Made by a program: the position numbers and the translations under genes. The notes below the pieces were generated by a model that made no database searches, was not told the DNA's origin, and saw only the letters and a program-made list of their open reading frames with translations. DNA of 64,000 nucleotides from Epiperipatus broadwayi. Lineage: Eukaryota; Onychophora; Udeonychophora; Euonychophora; Peripatidae. Below are positions 47,759 through 59,639 of the stretch, piece after piece (position 1 is the stretch's first letter; every line of letters starts with the position of its first letter). The stretch covers positions 9,154,269 through 9,218,268 of the forward strand of contig JAQFVV010012423.1 in assembly GCA_028023455.1 (NCBI GenBank), given 5' to 3'.

Positions 47759-48498
47759 CTAAAACACAAGCCAGAACTATTAATAACTTATTTTGACTTG
47801 AAATACTTTTCCCCCCCAAAATATAACATTATATTAGCAGTGAGTGTGGATATGGCCTGAAGCTGTATTTATAATCTTAGCTTCTATGTAAATAACTTAC
47901 TTATACTAATGAGTAAATAATAATAATGAGTTATACTTAAATATAAAAATATTGCAATAAATATTCAAAAATTTTAAAAAACTTTTAAAATGTATTTTGT
48001 TAGATATAGCAGAAATTAATTTTCTTTTAGATTTTTAAAATAAATAATAATGAAGATTTTATTGATTTTGTAAACTGAAAATAATCTTTCTAATGATAAT
48101 GTATAATCTTTTTGTTTTGATTGCGATCTCATTTTTTAATACAGAAACAAAATGTGAACATTTAAAATTTATTTCAATAATAAACAAAAAAAGACAAATT
48201 TATTATTTTCTGGTAAGTAAAAATCAGTTAATCATAGATTTTACATTAATGTGTGAGACAAAGAAAAATGTCAGAAAATGCTGAAATCTGAGAGTTTTCT
48301 GCAATGAACAATCTCTTAAATTCCAATGAGAGCTAAATAGTTATATGTCTGGATATAGCAAGCTTTAAAAACAATTAGTAAAATCATCATCTCAAATTTT
48401 AATCAATGATTACATTGTCAACAGAAAACCATTAACACAGCATAAGACTGAAAGTAGCGCTAGTTGTACTTTCTCTTGTGACAAATCTGATTTCTTAC

Positions 48499-48519
48499 CA
48501 GTTCACAAATGCGCCGCAT
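48499..48519 (-). CDS. Candidate first coding exon (7 codons)
   Basis: On the minus strand ATGCGGCGC begins MRRICEL, directly followed by a strong GTAAGA donor (48498-48493). Phase 0. A GC-rich island within AT-rich sequence, similar in style to NUP205 exon 1. No family match; speculative. Confidence 0.2.
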
Positions 48520-50570
48520 ATTGTCAAATAGTGGTAATGATTAAAATATGTATGAAAAAAATGTAAAATTAAATACTGTAGTTAATAAAAAAAGTAAAAA
48601 AAGTTTGTCTTGTATTAATTTTTTTCAAATATTTGAAATTTTTTATTAGTCATATTTTATTTCCTTATTTTTTTAATGCAAATTTTAAAGGAATTTTTCC
48701 TTGTTGCTTTGCTTTTATGCAATTTCTAAAAATTACAGAACCTATCTCCCATTTTTCAAGGTAAGTTAAGTCTATTTTTGTGTGATTTTTTTAATGCGGG
48801 TTTTCTGCAGAACCTATCTACCACATAAAATGAGATACAGGTGTAATTAAAATAATGAGATTCTTTATTTAAGTGATTCTTATTCTACATTTGACAATAC
48901 CAGTGATACAATGAGTAAGAAAGGGGATTTTGTTTATACCCAGATATTACAAAAATTTTATTATAATCAAAATAAAAATAATCTAATGAAAATATTTTTG
49001 AATACCAAGATAGCTTTAATATTACACAACATAAACTTTAATGAAGTGACTTTTATGTACTATGTTCTCTTATAAACCAAACATAATATTTATGAATTAT
49101 AGATTTTCTGATTATGCAGATAGTAATAACAAAATAAAGTCAAAAATTAAGAATAAAAAAGTTTTATTAATACTATATAATAATTATAAATACTTATGAT
49201 TTAATATAATAAAAATAATAATAGTTATAATTATATTTTAATAACCAATTTCATTTTATAAAGAAAATATCAAATATTTCTTAATAAATAAAATTACATT
49301 TTTTTTTTAAAGATCTGACCATCATTCTAAATATCTCATTTGAATAAGATACTTTCAATAATGTGATTAACAAACTACAATAAAAAAATATAAAATTTGG
49401 GAAGGTGTATAATTTTTTTATGCCATGCACAATAATTATGAAAGTTTTAAACAAATAATGCTTTATCAAAGTCATTGCACATCCAATATTCAATTTATAA
49501 GTATTAACACACCATTTCCAAGACTTGCTTGGATACAAGCAAAAGCAATGAAGGCAAATGGCATAACCCATAGTTACACTAAACAACAATAAATAAGATT
49601 AGCTTAAAATGATGGGATTATAAAACATCAACTCTTATCTATAAGTGCAAAATTTGCATTAGTATCCTCTCACTAACCTAAAAGAATTTGACAAAAATCC
49701 ACCATCATAAACATTGCCTAATATACTATTTTATGCCATCTATGACTTGCTGTATTTCAAAAGCATACTTCAAAATAATACACGAAAAGAAACACACTAT
49801 TTATCATTTAAAAGTATCATAAATAGAATGTGAAAGACTGATAAAACACACATAACATTAATAATAAAGTTAATTAGGCATAATAATCATAAATAAATAT
49901 TGTAGAAAAAATAATACATCATATCCAAAGGCATATATTCATTCATAGTATTCATTAAACAATCCTATATAAAATGTACATATTATAACACAGATGTATT
50001 TTGAGAGCTCCAGTGTTCATATATAAAACAAATACATTATAAATAAATTTTTAACAGAAATATTATAACCATAAAAAGACAAACTTATAGCTAACCTTAT
50101 ACCTAAAAAAAATTTTTCTTTTTTTATTACCTCTCTTAGGCAGTTTTAAATAAGTTTTAAAATCACTTGTTTTAAATACATTTTAGAACATTTCAGTCCA
50201 AATACAAATCCATTAAAATCCAGAATAATTTATATAAAATATTCTTAATGTTTAAAGAGCACAATTGAATGAGCAATCCTTTAAAAATCTGAGGCAACAA
50301 TGAGAGCAATAATACAATATGAAGTATTAAAAAGTTTAGGAAGAATTCTTCAATATCCAAAGCACAAAGTTGAGAGCATTAATACAATATAAAGCAATAT
50401 AAAATTGAGAGCACAACATTTCTTTTATATTAAAGAAAATAAAATAATCTGAGAAAATACATAAAATATTTATATAATCCAACACAATATGAAGTTGAGA
50501 GCACATTATTTATTTTATACTTCAGCAAATAAAATAATACCATACAATACTGAAGCTGGAAATATAGTAC
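48520..50570. other. No recognisable gene; short motif recurrences near 50.3 kb
   Basis: AT-rich. From 50280 to 50570 the words ACAATATGAAG and TTGAGAGCA recur (about 50311, 50371, 50406, 50489), giving an irregular short repeat field. Nothing coding. Confidence 0.45.
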
Positions 50571-50690
50571 ATATTTCTGCTTCACCTAGTGCCAATGTCA
50601 TCAGCACTAGTCTGGGTTTGAACCCAATCTTATATTAACTGATACCCATCTCATAATAGGTGGTAGTATATTTTGATCAATATTATAATC
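50571..50690 (+). repeat. SINE-like segment with B box
   Basis: GTCTGGGTTTGAACCCAATC (about 50610-50629) holds a B-box-like GGGTTTGAACCC. The tail (GGTGGTAGTATATTTTGATC) resembles those at 12.46 and 53.53 kb. Confidence 0.4.
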
Positions 50691-53335
50691 TTTTATATTT
50701 CATTAATCTTATTTTATAATTAAAACTAACCTTTTTATATTAGTTTATTATTTAATATTTGTAAAAATGTATACTATGTTTATATTATTAAATTGGCATT
50801 TATATGTAATTGAATCCTAGATATCTATAAAATGTTACAAATATTTCAAATTCTTTATTAAAGTTCATTTTCTTCAATTAATTAGTGGGTAACATTTTAT
50901 ATTTATCTTTTAATCAATATACACTTGAGAATCAATTATTTAAACAATGTAATATTTTAAAAAATATTTTGTAGATTTCTATTTAAGTTTATGTCAAATA
51001 TCAGTTTGAAAGTCATTGTACCAAATTCCTAAAATTTTTCTGAATAAAATCTACATTTTTGTTAATCTAAACCTTAATTAAATAGATTTTGTTAGTACAA
51101 TGACTGATAAACTTAATATGCACCCTTGGGGCATATTCATGCAGAGTTATAGATTTTCCTTCCAAAGCAGGCACCAACCTTAGAGAAACAGTTAGAGCGA
51201 TTGCAATTGGCAGTTGTCACTGTAGATTCACTCCTCTAGATAAAGATCAGAACACATAAATAAGGGAAAATTTGATAAGAATTAATTATTATTGAGTTTA
51301 CTGAAGAGAAGTGATTAATCTATATATATCGTGCCTAAAGAAATGACGGGGTGAAAAGATCGGTCGTTTGCTTCTCAGAGATCTGTTCCACCAACTCATC
51401 CATGCCTTTCCAGTGCTTAAACATCTATCCGGAGACTGTCTGTGTTGAGAAAGCCTGCAAATAATCTGACTGTATTAACTGCCTGTATTAACTGATTGAT
51501 TCTGAGATAACGTCCAATTCACCGCAAGTCATTGATTTTATTTTACTTGTTTTCAAAATCTATATTAATTTATATTTTATATCTGTGTAATGTTTATATG
51601 GCTTGGTTTAAAATGCATCTTTTAAATTTATTCAATTTAAAATATCAATTCTTATAAAATCTTACATTATTTTGATGCGGCAAATTAAAGTAATTTTTGT
51701 CGGTTTGTTTAGATTATTTGACTTACTGAAATTGCCAAATACAAAATTCAATGAGCTATTAACTTTAAATTCTCTCCCTCTTAATTTTCCAATCAAAATC
51801 ATTACAGGACACTTCCTTCCGTAAATTAATTAATAGAAAAGCTCATTTAGTTTTGTACATCATATATAAATTTATTTGAATGATTGAAATTATTTTAAAA
51901 GTATCTTACTATTACCTCCAATTTAAAATAGCCCTGTAATTATTTCTGAAAAAATAAATAATTTTAGTGAATCAATTAAGTGAAATTTATCATAAAATTT
52001 TATCAGTATATATATTTCATACATATATTTTATTTGTCAGAAAATATTAAAATTATGATTTACAATTTATTATGATATATGTTTAAAATTCACCAGAAGT
52101 GAATTTGATACCCAGTTTGTTTATGTTAATTAAAAGACTGATTTATTTTGCAATCTTCAACGATGAGCTATTTAATAACTTATTGATAAATGAAATATTT
52201 GGAAGTGTGGAAAGCAATTTATATTTGTTTTAATTCTTGCTGTCCTTTTGTATTGTAAATTATGATCCATTTAGTAAAGGCCTAAGGTTTCTGGGCCCTT
52301 CCATTATTGCAGGGAGATACTTTAATTAAAAATTAAGTTATTAATTTTGTTAGTGATACATTATCTAATATATATGTCTAAGGCATTATGTATTTATAGC
52401 TACAACCATTCATTTATTATTTTGCTTTGCTACTTACTCCTCAGGACCATCGGAAATTTAACTATGACTAGTCCAATCTTTTACTCTCCCTCAAAGTAGA
52501 CGTAGTTCATACCAAGGGATCCATTTTCAGGCATTGTCATTAATATGTGTTTGGGAAGTCCAGCACATCAAAAATATTTTTTTATTATTCAGAGACATGC
52601 TTTGGCTAGAGGGCCAACATTTCTCTTATCTACCTGTACATATCAGGAATTTCTTTTAGCAAAGCCACCTCATTTATTTTTGTTGTAATCTATAATAGCA
52701 TACTGCCTTCTTCATCATTTTATTTAGCAAACCTGAAATGCTCTCTGCCATGATAGCACGTCCTTCACAAATAAATTTCGTAATTAATTAAATCTGACTA
52801 TATAATTGTCAATTATTTATTTAAGAACTATTTTGCTTCCCACACTCATTATATACAAATGATTTTAAATGTAATAGTGTTTTAAATGCCCATCTTTCAT
52901 ATTTTGTAATATATATATATAAAAGATTTATTTGTAACATCTTATTTTATTGCTGATTGATTTTTGGCTGACCAATTAAGAAACTTTTACATTGTTTGTC
53001 AAAGCCGCATCAAAACAAATTAAAGAAAATAACCAAGTTGTATAAACAAAGACTACTTATTTTGTACTAAATTCCTTAATAAATTCCTATAGTATTGTTA
53101 CTTTAAATAAGCTTAGTTTGTCATCACTCCCAATCTCTAAGGTTAATTACTCTACTTAGTTAAATATTTCCTTGATTTAAATTCATTTCTGTGAAATGTT
53201 GCCATAAAGAATTATCATTATTACGGTTCAAACCATTAATAATCAATCAAATCATATCTGTACCATTCTGCAATTGTCAGAATCCATTAAATCATTAAAT
53301 TTTCATATAAAACCTTTTATTATTTTGAGTCTCTA
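50691..53335. other. No recognisable gene
   Basis: AT-rich, with GC-richer unidentified patches at 51120-51540 and 52440-52780 that contain no readable ORF. Confidence 0.4.
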
Positions 53336-53339
53336 TATG

Positions 53340-53560
53340 AACCATGATCTCCAGCTGGGACGGAATAAAACCAAGCACTGCTAGTGTCATCACAAACGTT
53401 ATCCATTAGTCAGAGAGGCATAGTTTAGGCAAATAGGTTAGGATTCTTGACATATGTATCTTGTGCATGGTTGGATTCAAGGTACTTTTGCTTGGATTAT
53501 TGGTCTTGTTGAATGAATACACGATTTTGACCGGCACAATATGAAGTTGAGAGCATTTAA
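53340..53560 (+). repeat. SINE-like segment
   Basis: A GC-richer patch ending ATACACGATTTTGACCGGCA followed by CAATATGAAGTTGAGAGCA. This tail links it to the TTGAGAGCA field at 50.3-50.5 kb and the TTTTGACC tail at 12.46 kb. No clear B box. Confidence 0.3.
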
Positions 53561-56400
53561 GTAAATCTGTTTTAATTTCAATAAATGTGAAATAACTAAT
53601 TAATTTTTCACATTATCTATGAAAAATAAATACTATTCCTGATAATGCATGAATATTTCCTTTTAAAATTTATGAAAGCATGTTGCTGTCAAAACAATTT
53701 TTTTATAAGACAATGCAAATATCACAGATATCAATAATTAACAAAGTTTAAAGACACCTATTAGCTTTTGAGTAAACATTCCTCAAACCAGCATTAGTTC
53801 AAATTCTTGAATTATAATAAAAAAATTCAAAAAGAATAGTTTTCTATCCTAGAAATGCATAAATCCTTATTTTTAGACAGTATAAAAGACTGTTAAAACA
53901 CTTTATAATAAAGATAAAGCAAATATATCAACAATTAACAAAGTTTAAATTGACCCTCACTAGCTTTTGTAAGACATTCCTCAACTCAAGCAAATAAGTC
54001 AAATTCTTGTTAAATATCAAAAAATTCTAGAATGATAAATACAATATTACTAAAGTCAGCAATAGTTCAAATTTTTGAATTATAATCAAAATTTTAACAT
54101 GACAAAGAATATAGCATGATAAATGCAATATCCACATGTCAAGCTAAAGATTATAACCAGTTTCAGAGTTAAGATGTAACAATTTATTTATAAAATTAAA
54201 TATAATTCTTGTAAAAATTTTGCAATAAAGTTCACTTTAAAATTTAAATATGAGCATAACAACAACAAATTAAGAGTAAATAAAAAGTTATTAACAATGC
54301 AATATTCACCCACAGGTGATTTCTCCAACACTAGTAAATTATGGTTACAGTCTTCCTTTGTTTAAAGCAAGTTGTTTAAAGTTTTCCAACTGCATATTCA
54401 TGGAGATATATTGTGGTGAGATAACTTGGGCCATTGACAGACATTCCACAGCAGAAAATTATCTAACTGTTCATTGTTTTAGAGGTACAATAAACTTATT
54501 AATAAATTGACAAGCCACTCTGTCAGTTAGACACTGATGAAAAATACATAAGTTTTCAACATGTGCTATGCTAAATGATCAATCATGTGACCTTAATGAA
54601 ACTGATGATCATTGGATTTGGGGTATTATCAAGTGATAATTAATATGACATTAACTAATTGTCAAGACAGAAAAACTAATAAAGATTTGTTTTTAATAAA
54701 CTATCTAAATTTTACAGACATAATAAAATTAATATTACAATAGTAACATTTTATTTAATCTTTTTTTAAAGAAGTTCTCAAAATTAAAATATATTTTAGA
54801 ATAATATTTAAATAAAAGATTGCAATTTAAATATTAAACCTTTTAAATAATGAATTTTAATTATAATCAATTTTTTTAAACTTCCTTTTTAGTCAAAACA
54901 ATCATTACATGCATGCACACACCTGTAAGATTTAAAATATTAATTAGAAATGTTTAAATAACCTGTACTAATTCTTTCTTTGATAAAATGCTATGGAATA
55001 TTATCTAACTATTTAAAATGTTTGTTTTTAATATAATTTATTTTATTTATTTACAAACTATATCTAATGCACAGGTGTATCATAAACTAAGTTTAAGTTA
55101 TAAAATAGAAATGTTAAAATTTATGAATTTAAAACATATAAAATTACATAATTAACTTAACTAACATTTTAAAAATTAATTAAGCATTTTTTTATTTAGA
55201 CATATGTAAAGAAATAGCCTATAATGACAATTATATAGCTAAATTTATTTCATCAAATTATTTACAACATCTGTTAAGTAATTGACTTATTGGAAGAGAA
55301 ATAAATATGAAAAAATTTTTTTTAAAAAATATATCCACATTATACACTTTTATAATTCTCAGTGCAAAATTTAAGGTTACAGTTTTACATCAAACCATGA
55401 GAAAAAAAATTAAATTATATTTCATAGACATTTAACTGTGGAAACAACTGTTGCATATTATCAACTTTATTATTTACAACTATCTTATCATTACATCATT
55501 AAACTAGACTCCAATTCAAAGTTTATTATACAGAGAAAAAAAAAGAATAATTTTGACTTAATTTACAAAGTTTATTACATATTTAATCTAAAGAGGGTAT
55601 AGATCTTAAACTGCATGCACAAATTTCATCTTTTGTCTAACTACTCTTTTTTTTTAAGTATAGTCTGAATATCACTGGTGGATGTGGTATACAAATTATT
55701 ATTTTGTTCTTTATCTTTATTATAACTAATCTTATAGTAAAGAACTTGCCTTTATCACGACAATTTCTATTTCTAGCTATTTTATTTATCCTAAGGCTTT
55801 GTATGTGAGAAAGAAAGGTTAATACTAGCTATGGGATAATTATGAGACTTTAATGGTATTGTGTCTAGTGTCAAAAATGTTTGCTTGTTTCAAGAGCATA
55901 AGGATTGCAGCAACTTCAATAGAATATCATTCTATATGCTTTGGAAGGTTATGTCTAATGATTTAATGCTCAGATAAAGGAAAGGCTGTCAAATTGCCTG
56001 TACTTGAAACAATTGATTATAATTACCCTTATTTGTGGTATACTTCTCTTGGGAGACCTGATAATGAATGTTATCTTAATGGTCTTCACCCCAAACCTAA
56101 ACATGTTCAGATGTTTGAAATCCCCATAACTTTGAGCTTGATCAGACAGAGATTACTGCCAGTTTTTTGCTGTGGCATATAAAAAATTGCTTGATATAGT
56201 TAGTCTTTCTTTTTCAGTTAACACACATAAAACAAACAATTATTCTAAGCTTTGTTAATATTCGAATAGGTTTTTTAAATGATCCCCTCTGAATGCTTTA
56301 ATTTTCATAAATTTAAAAATCAGAATTCCCTACAGTGCTTTCTAGATTAACTAAGCATGATATTGATGTAATATTTTCATTTCAAGTTTTACAGAAAATA
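53561..56400. other. No recognisable gene
   Basis: AT-rich sequence, no supported feature. Confidence 0.45.
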
Positions 56401-56404
56401 GTCT

Positions 56405-56965
56405 AGAGTAGGGTTCATCAACTCATTTTTTCCTTTAAATCTCTCTTTCATACATATCTCTAACTCTTTCTCTAGATTATATTTATGATCCTAAACTTAA
56501 TTATATTTACATTCTGTTCTTTAATGATTTGTAACTCTCCATTATCTGATGAATATTCATTATCTTAATCTCTATTTGCAGTTGCTCTAACTTATTCTCA
56601 ACAAAACTTTTATTCTTGTTTGAAATTATCAAATTCCTCTAGGATTCCTTTCTGTTCTGCAACTTGATCTGTTAATTCTTCAGACTTTCTAGTTATTTCT
56701 TTGCTAGAATTTCTTTATATCATCCACTAGTCTTGTATGAAATTTCCTATCTTCCTTTATTTCAGCTCTAGAATCATTTATTGTCTTAACCAACTCATTT
56801 TTAATTTCTTCAAGTTTTAACTTATTTTTAACTTTATTTGAATATTTTCTTGAGATTGAGCCAATTCCTTTTCTATTTTACTGTGGATATTGCTTATTTT
56901 TTAAAATTTATGCTCTAATTCATGCTTAAAATCTTTTTTCAAATTGGTTAGATTTCACCTTGATC
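56405..56965 (-). pseudogene. Gag-like coiled-coil remnant
   Basis: The minus strand is purine-rich and encodes, with stops, helical segments such as DFKHELEHKF, KIEKELAQSQENIQIKLKIS and LEEIKNELVKTINDSRAEIK. The character matches the gag-like region of the LTR element at 39.3 kb. It lies just left of an LTR-like patch at 57.0 kb, the order expected for a minus-strand LTR element. Confidence 0.45.
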
Positions 56966-56999
56966 ATTAACTTTAAAGAAATCTTTCCATCAATATATA

Positions 57000-57880
57000 T
57001 TATTATAATGGTATGGAGTGGGGACTTAACATATCTTCACTATGAGGGCGCCACTAGGCTACTTAGAACCTAGAAAATTTATATAGTAGGCAGATACGTA
57101 AGTTAAACATTTTTTTATTTTATTTTATATATTTTGAATATGACCGTTAGCCCATTGTCACGAGCTCAGTGGAGATGCAGAGATAATAACCTATATCTTT
57201 AATTTATATCTTAAATATAAAAAATAAAAGCCACTGCCAGTAATTAACATACGAACAATATTTATTTACGCACATATATAATCATTTTAAATTTGAGGAA
57301 TAACATTTATTATTTAGATTTTAATATTAATTTTTAATTTAAATTATTTTAAGATTTTACGATTGTCCATACAAATGAATTTAATATTTTTTTATTAAGA
57401 TCATCGAGTATGAATAGACTACATAGATTGTATTTGAAAAGAAAATATTCTATCTCTTATTTAACCTTAGCCCAAAAGTTCGCAGTCAAACCGGCGTCAA
57501 TCCATCTGATACATTGATGTATTCAATGTAGCATGAAAATACAACAGCACAAATATACTATACTGTCAGGAATGTACATCTGAACAGTATAGTTAGAGAA
57601 GACATTGACTCTTGTCCAATACAGGAATGTTACATCTGTATGGCAAGAAGAACAATAAAATAAAAACTCCATAGGAAGAGACTGCGGTCCTTTTTTCTGA
57701 CTTACCATCCCATCCATAGGCAAAGGGGTTGTGTGGCATATATAGCGATTCTGCATGTAGTGAACCTCATATTACATCTACTAATTACACCGATATATCC
57801 AATCCATTGACCCAATCTAACTACGAAACAAATAACCTAAGATTACCCTCCCCTAATTAATTAATATAACTTTACAAATC
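57000..57880. mobile_element. LTR-like patch related to the 36.05 kb block
   Basis: After TATATATTATTATAATGG comes GCGCCACTAGGCTACTTAG and CCTAGAAAATTTATATAG, related to the start of the block at 36054 in the same orientation. GC-richer unexplained sequence continues to about 57880. Boundaries uncertain. Confidence 0.35.
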
Positions 57881-58153
57881 TATATAGCCATTCATGCCCA
57901 ACTTAAATTTAACATTTATTTAAATTTGCACAGATGAATTTTATAAAATTTGTTTTATAATGTTGAGTATAGATTGGATGCATAGATTCCACAGTCAAAC
58001 ACATTTCAAAAATAAACATAACCGATCAAAATACAAAGTCATTGATAATGTCAATTGCAGAGGGAATACAAGAAACCCAATGGCATTCATCATAATATGC
58101 CGCATTGACATCGATGACTTATATATTTTAATCGAATATGAAAACCACAACAT

Positions 58154-58715
58154 AGGCATTATATAGGGATTTTATGCACAAGCCTTCTGGCAGCCATTGA
58201 TTATTCTGTTTAGCACAGGTGGCAATACTGTATGGAGAGTTTTGCTCTGTTTATCAACAATTAATGTGCTAGTATAAGAAATGTGATCATGTGATGCTTA
58301 ATGGTTTAACACCAATCCTGCCTAATAGGATAGTGGTGGCTATGGTTGTAAAAGAGCCAAAGACACCAAAATGTATGGGTGTTGAACTGAGTTCTGACCC
58401 ATATGACTATATAAGCTATTGAGCTTAGATTGAAAATATTTTTTGTGTTTTCAATTTCATTCTCATAGTTTTGTAGTTAAGTAGAGATAAAAGGTGATTG
58501 CTAGAGGGTTGCATTAGATCCTAAGATCTAGATGCAGTGCTCTCAGATCCAAAGCTCCTCACTGACGAAGGCCACAAGCCAGAAACTAGTCTGGCGATAT
58601 TGGATGAGTAGGCATTAGATAGGGATTTTATGCACAAGCCTTCTGGCATCCATTGATTACTCTGTTTAGCACAGGTGGCAATACTGTATGGAGAGTTTTG
58701 CTCTGTTTATCAACA
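58154..58715 (+). mobile_element. Retrozyme-like partial tandem dimer (456-bp period)
   Basis: A 106-bp segment beginning GGCATTA(T/G)ATAGGGATTT occurs at 58154-58259 and again at 58610-58715 with about four differences. The hammerhead at 58547-58605 lies immediately before the second copy, so its predicted cleavage point falls at the unit junction. This is the arrangement expected from reverse transcription of a circular or multimeric hammerhead RNA (retrozymes) or from Penelope pseudo-LTRs. CAACATA occurs at both outer edges and may be a target duplication. No ORF. Confidence 0.6.
58547..58605 (+). ncRNA. Hammerhead ribozyme-like motif, copy 3
   Basis: CUGACGA (58562-58568; position 7 may be any base), helix II GGC-CACAA-GCC (58570-58572 region with 58578-58580) closed by an A-A mismatch, GAAA (58582-58585). 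Helix I: UCA (58559-58561) with UGG (58592-58594, one G-U), an internal loop, then AUCCAA (58547-58552) with UUGGAU (58600-58605), perfect. Helix III is the palindrome ACUAGU (58585-58590); cleavage predicted after C58591 (GUC). The mismatch at the base of helix II suggests weakened activity. The architecture is the same as copies 1 and 2, although the sequence is unrelated. Confidence 0.65.
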
Positions 58716-58952
58716 TAATTAACCGCTAACGAATCCATGCAACATCCATACCCAACTTAAATTTATGCATTTAAATAATTTATACAAATAAATATTAATA
58801 GAAATAAAAAAAATGTAAATGATTTTTTTTTTAGCAAACTCAAATTTATATAATTTAAACATTAATTATCAATTTGAAAATCAAATAAGAGTTCATTTTA
58901 AAAATTTAGATTAGCTGAATCTTTAAAAAAAAAAATTGACGAAAGTTCTTAA

Positions 58953-59099
58953 TTACTTTTTTTTTGTTAATTTGTAAAGTTCATAGCTCATGGTAGAAGA
59001 GTCCAGGTTCCTGTTTTTAATTCCCATGGCATCTCCATTGGAAGACCGATCTGATGTTCTGGAGGTGACCTTAGCTGGTTTCATTTCGGAATTAGTCAT
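58953..59099 (-). CDS. Small ORF or first exon, 48 codons, unknown
   Basis: ATG at 59099 opens a 48-codon frame of normal complexity (MTNSEMKPAKV..., then SSTMSYELYKLTKKK) ending in TAA at 58953. Ser/Thr- and Lys-rich, no membrane segment. An upstream ATG gives a two-codon uORF whose TGA overlaps this start. The end (AAAAAAGTAATT) could be a splice donor, making this a first exon. Directly upstream are TATA and CCAAT elements at suitable distances. I do not recognise the product. It may belong to an LTR rather than a host gene. Confidence 0.3.
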   Translation of the reverse strand: MTNSEMKPAKVTSRTSDRSSNGDAMGIKNRNLDSSTMSYELYKLTKKK

Positions 59100-59193
59100 T
59101 TCATTTTTTTTTTTAAAAAGAGTGTGATATGTGCGTCCTATCACACGTCTCAAACACAAAAAAAACTGGAACTGTCTGGAACTCAATATTTCT

Positions 59194-59286
59194 CTTTTTA
59201 TAGTATCCACACAGATTCAACCAACAAAACTTCACTAATCCCCCATTTTCATTAGGGTCCAGGCTGAGGCTTGGTGCTTCCATTGG
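59194..59286 (-). promoter_or_regulatory. TATA and CCAAT boxes upstream of the 59.0 kb ORF
   Basis: On the minus strand CCAAT at 59286-59282 is followed 80 bp later by TATAAAAAG at 59202-59194. A transcription start would fall near 59170, leaving a 5' UTR of about 70 bases before the ATG at 59099. Confidence 0.35.
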
Positions 59287-59351
59287 TCAAGCTAATTCTT
59301 TTTATTCTCTTATCTATCTTATCCTCCGACTTTTTAATTACAGTATATAAG
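59282..59351 (+). promoter_or_regulatory. Plus-strand TATA box sharing the CCAAT element
   Basis: TATATAAG at 59344-59351, followed by the palindrome GCCCTGAGGGC, lies 58 bp right of ATTGG (59282-59286). With the minus-strand TATA box this looks divergent. The sequence to the right ends GTTACA at 59623 before a TA array, so an LTR U3-R region is an alternative reading. Confidence 0.3.
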
Positions 59352-59639
59352 AGCCCTGAGGGCTAGTTTGCTTTTCAATTACTTTATAAAACAATCATTT
59401 CCATTTACAAAAATATTTTATCTTTAAATCTTGTACTTTTTTATAAGAAAGTACGTTCAAATACTTTTATTTATTAAAAAAAAAAATTTTTAAATTTTGC
59501 ATCTGTGTGAATATATAACTCTTTAATTTTTTTTAGCTTTTAGATTTTTAATAAATGTATTTTTGTTTGTGAACTTAGTTTTTATTTTAAATTAATGTAA
59601 TGGCATATTTATATATCGTTACAATATATATATATATAT

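Noticed and set aside
49281-49589. 102-codon minus-strand frame with hydrophobic stretches
   Set aside because: Composition follows AT-rich bias, with no splice context, start context or family match.
54528-54625. Two further CTGATGA occurrences
   Set aside because: No stem II or GAAA follows; chance matches.
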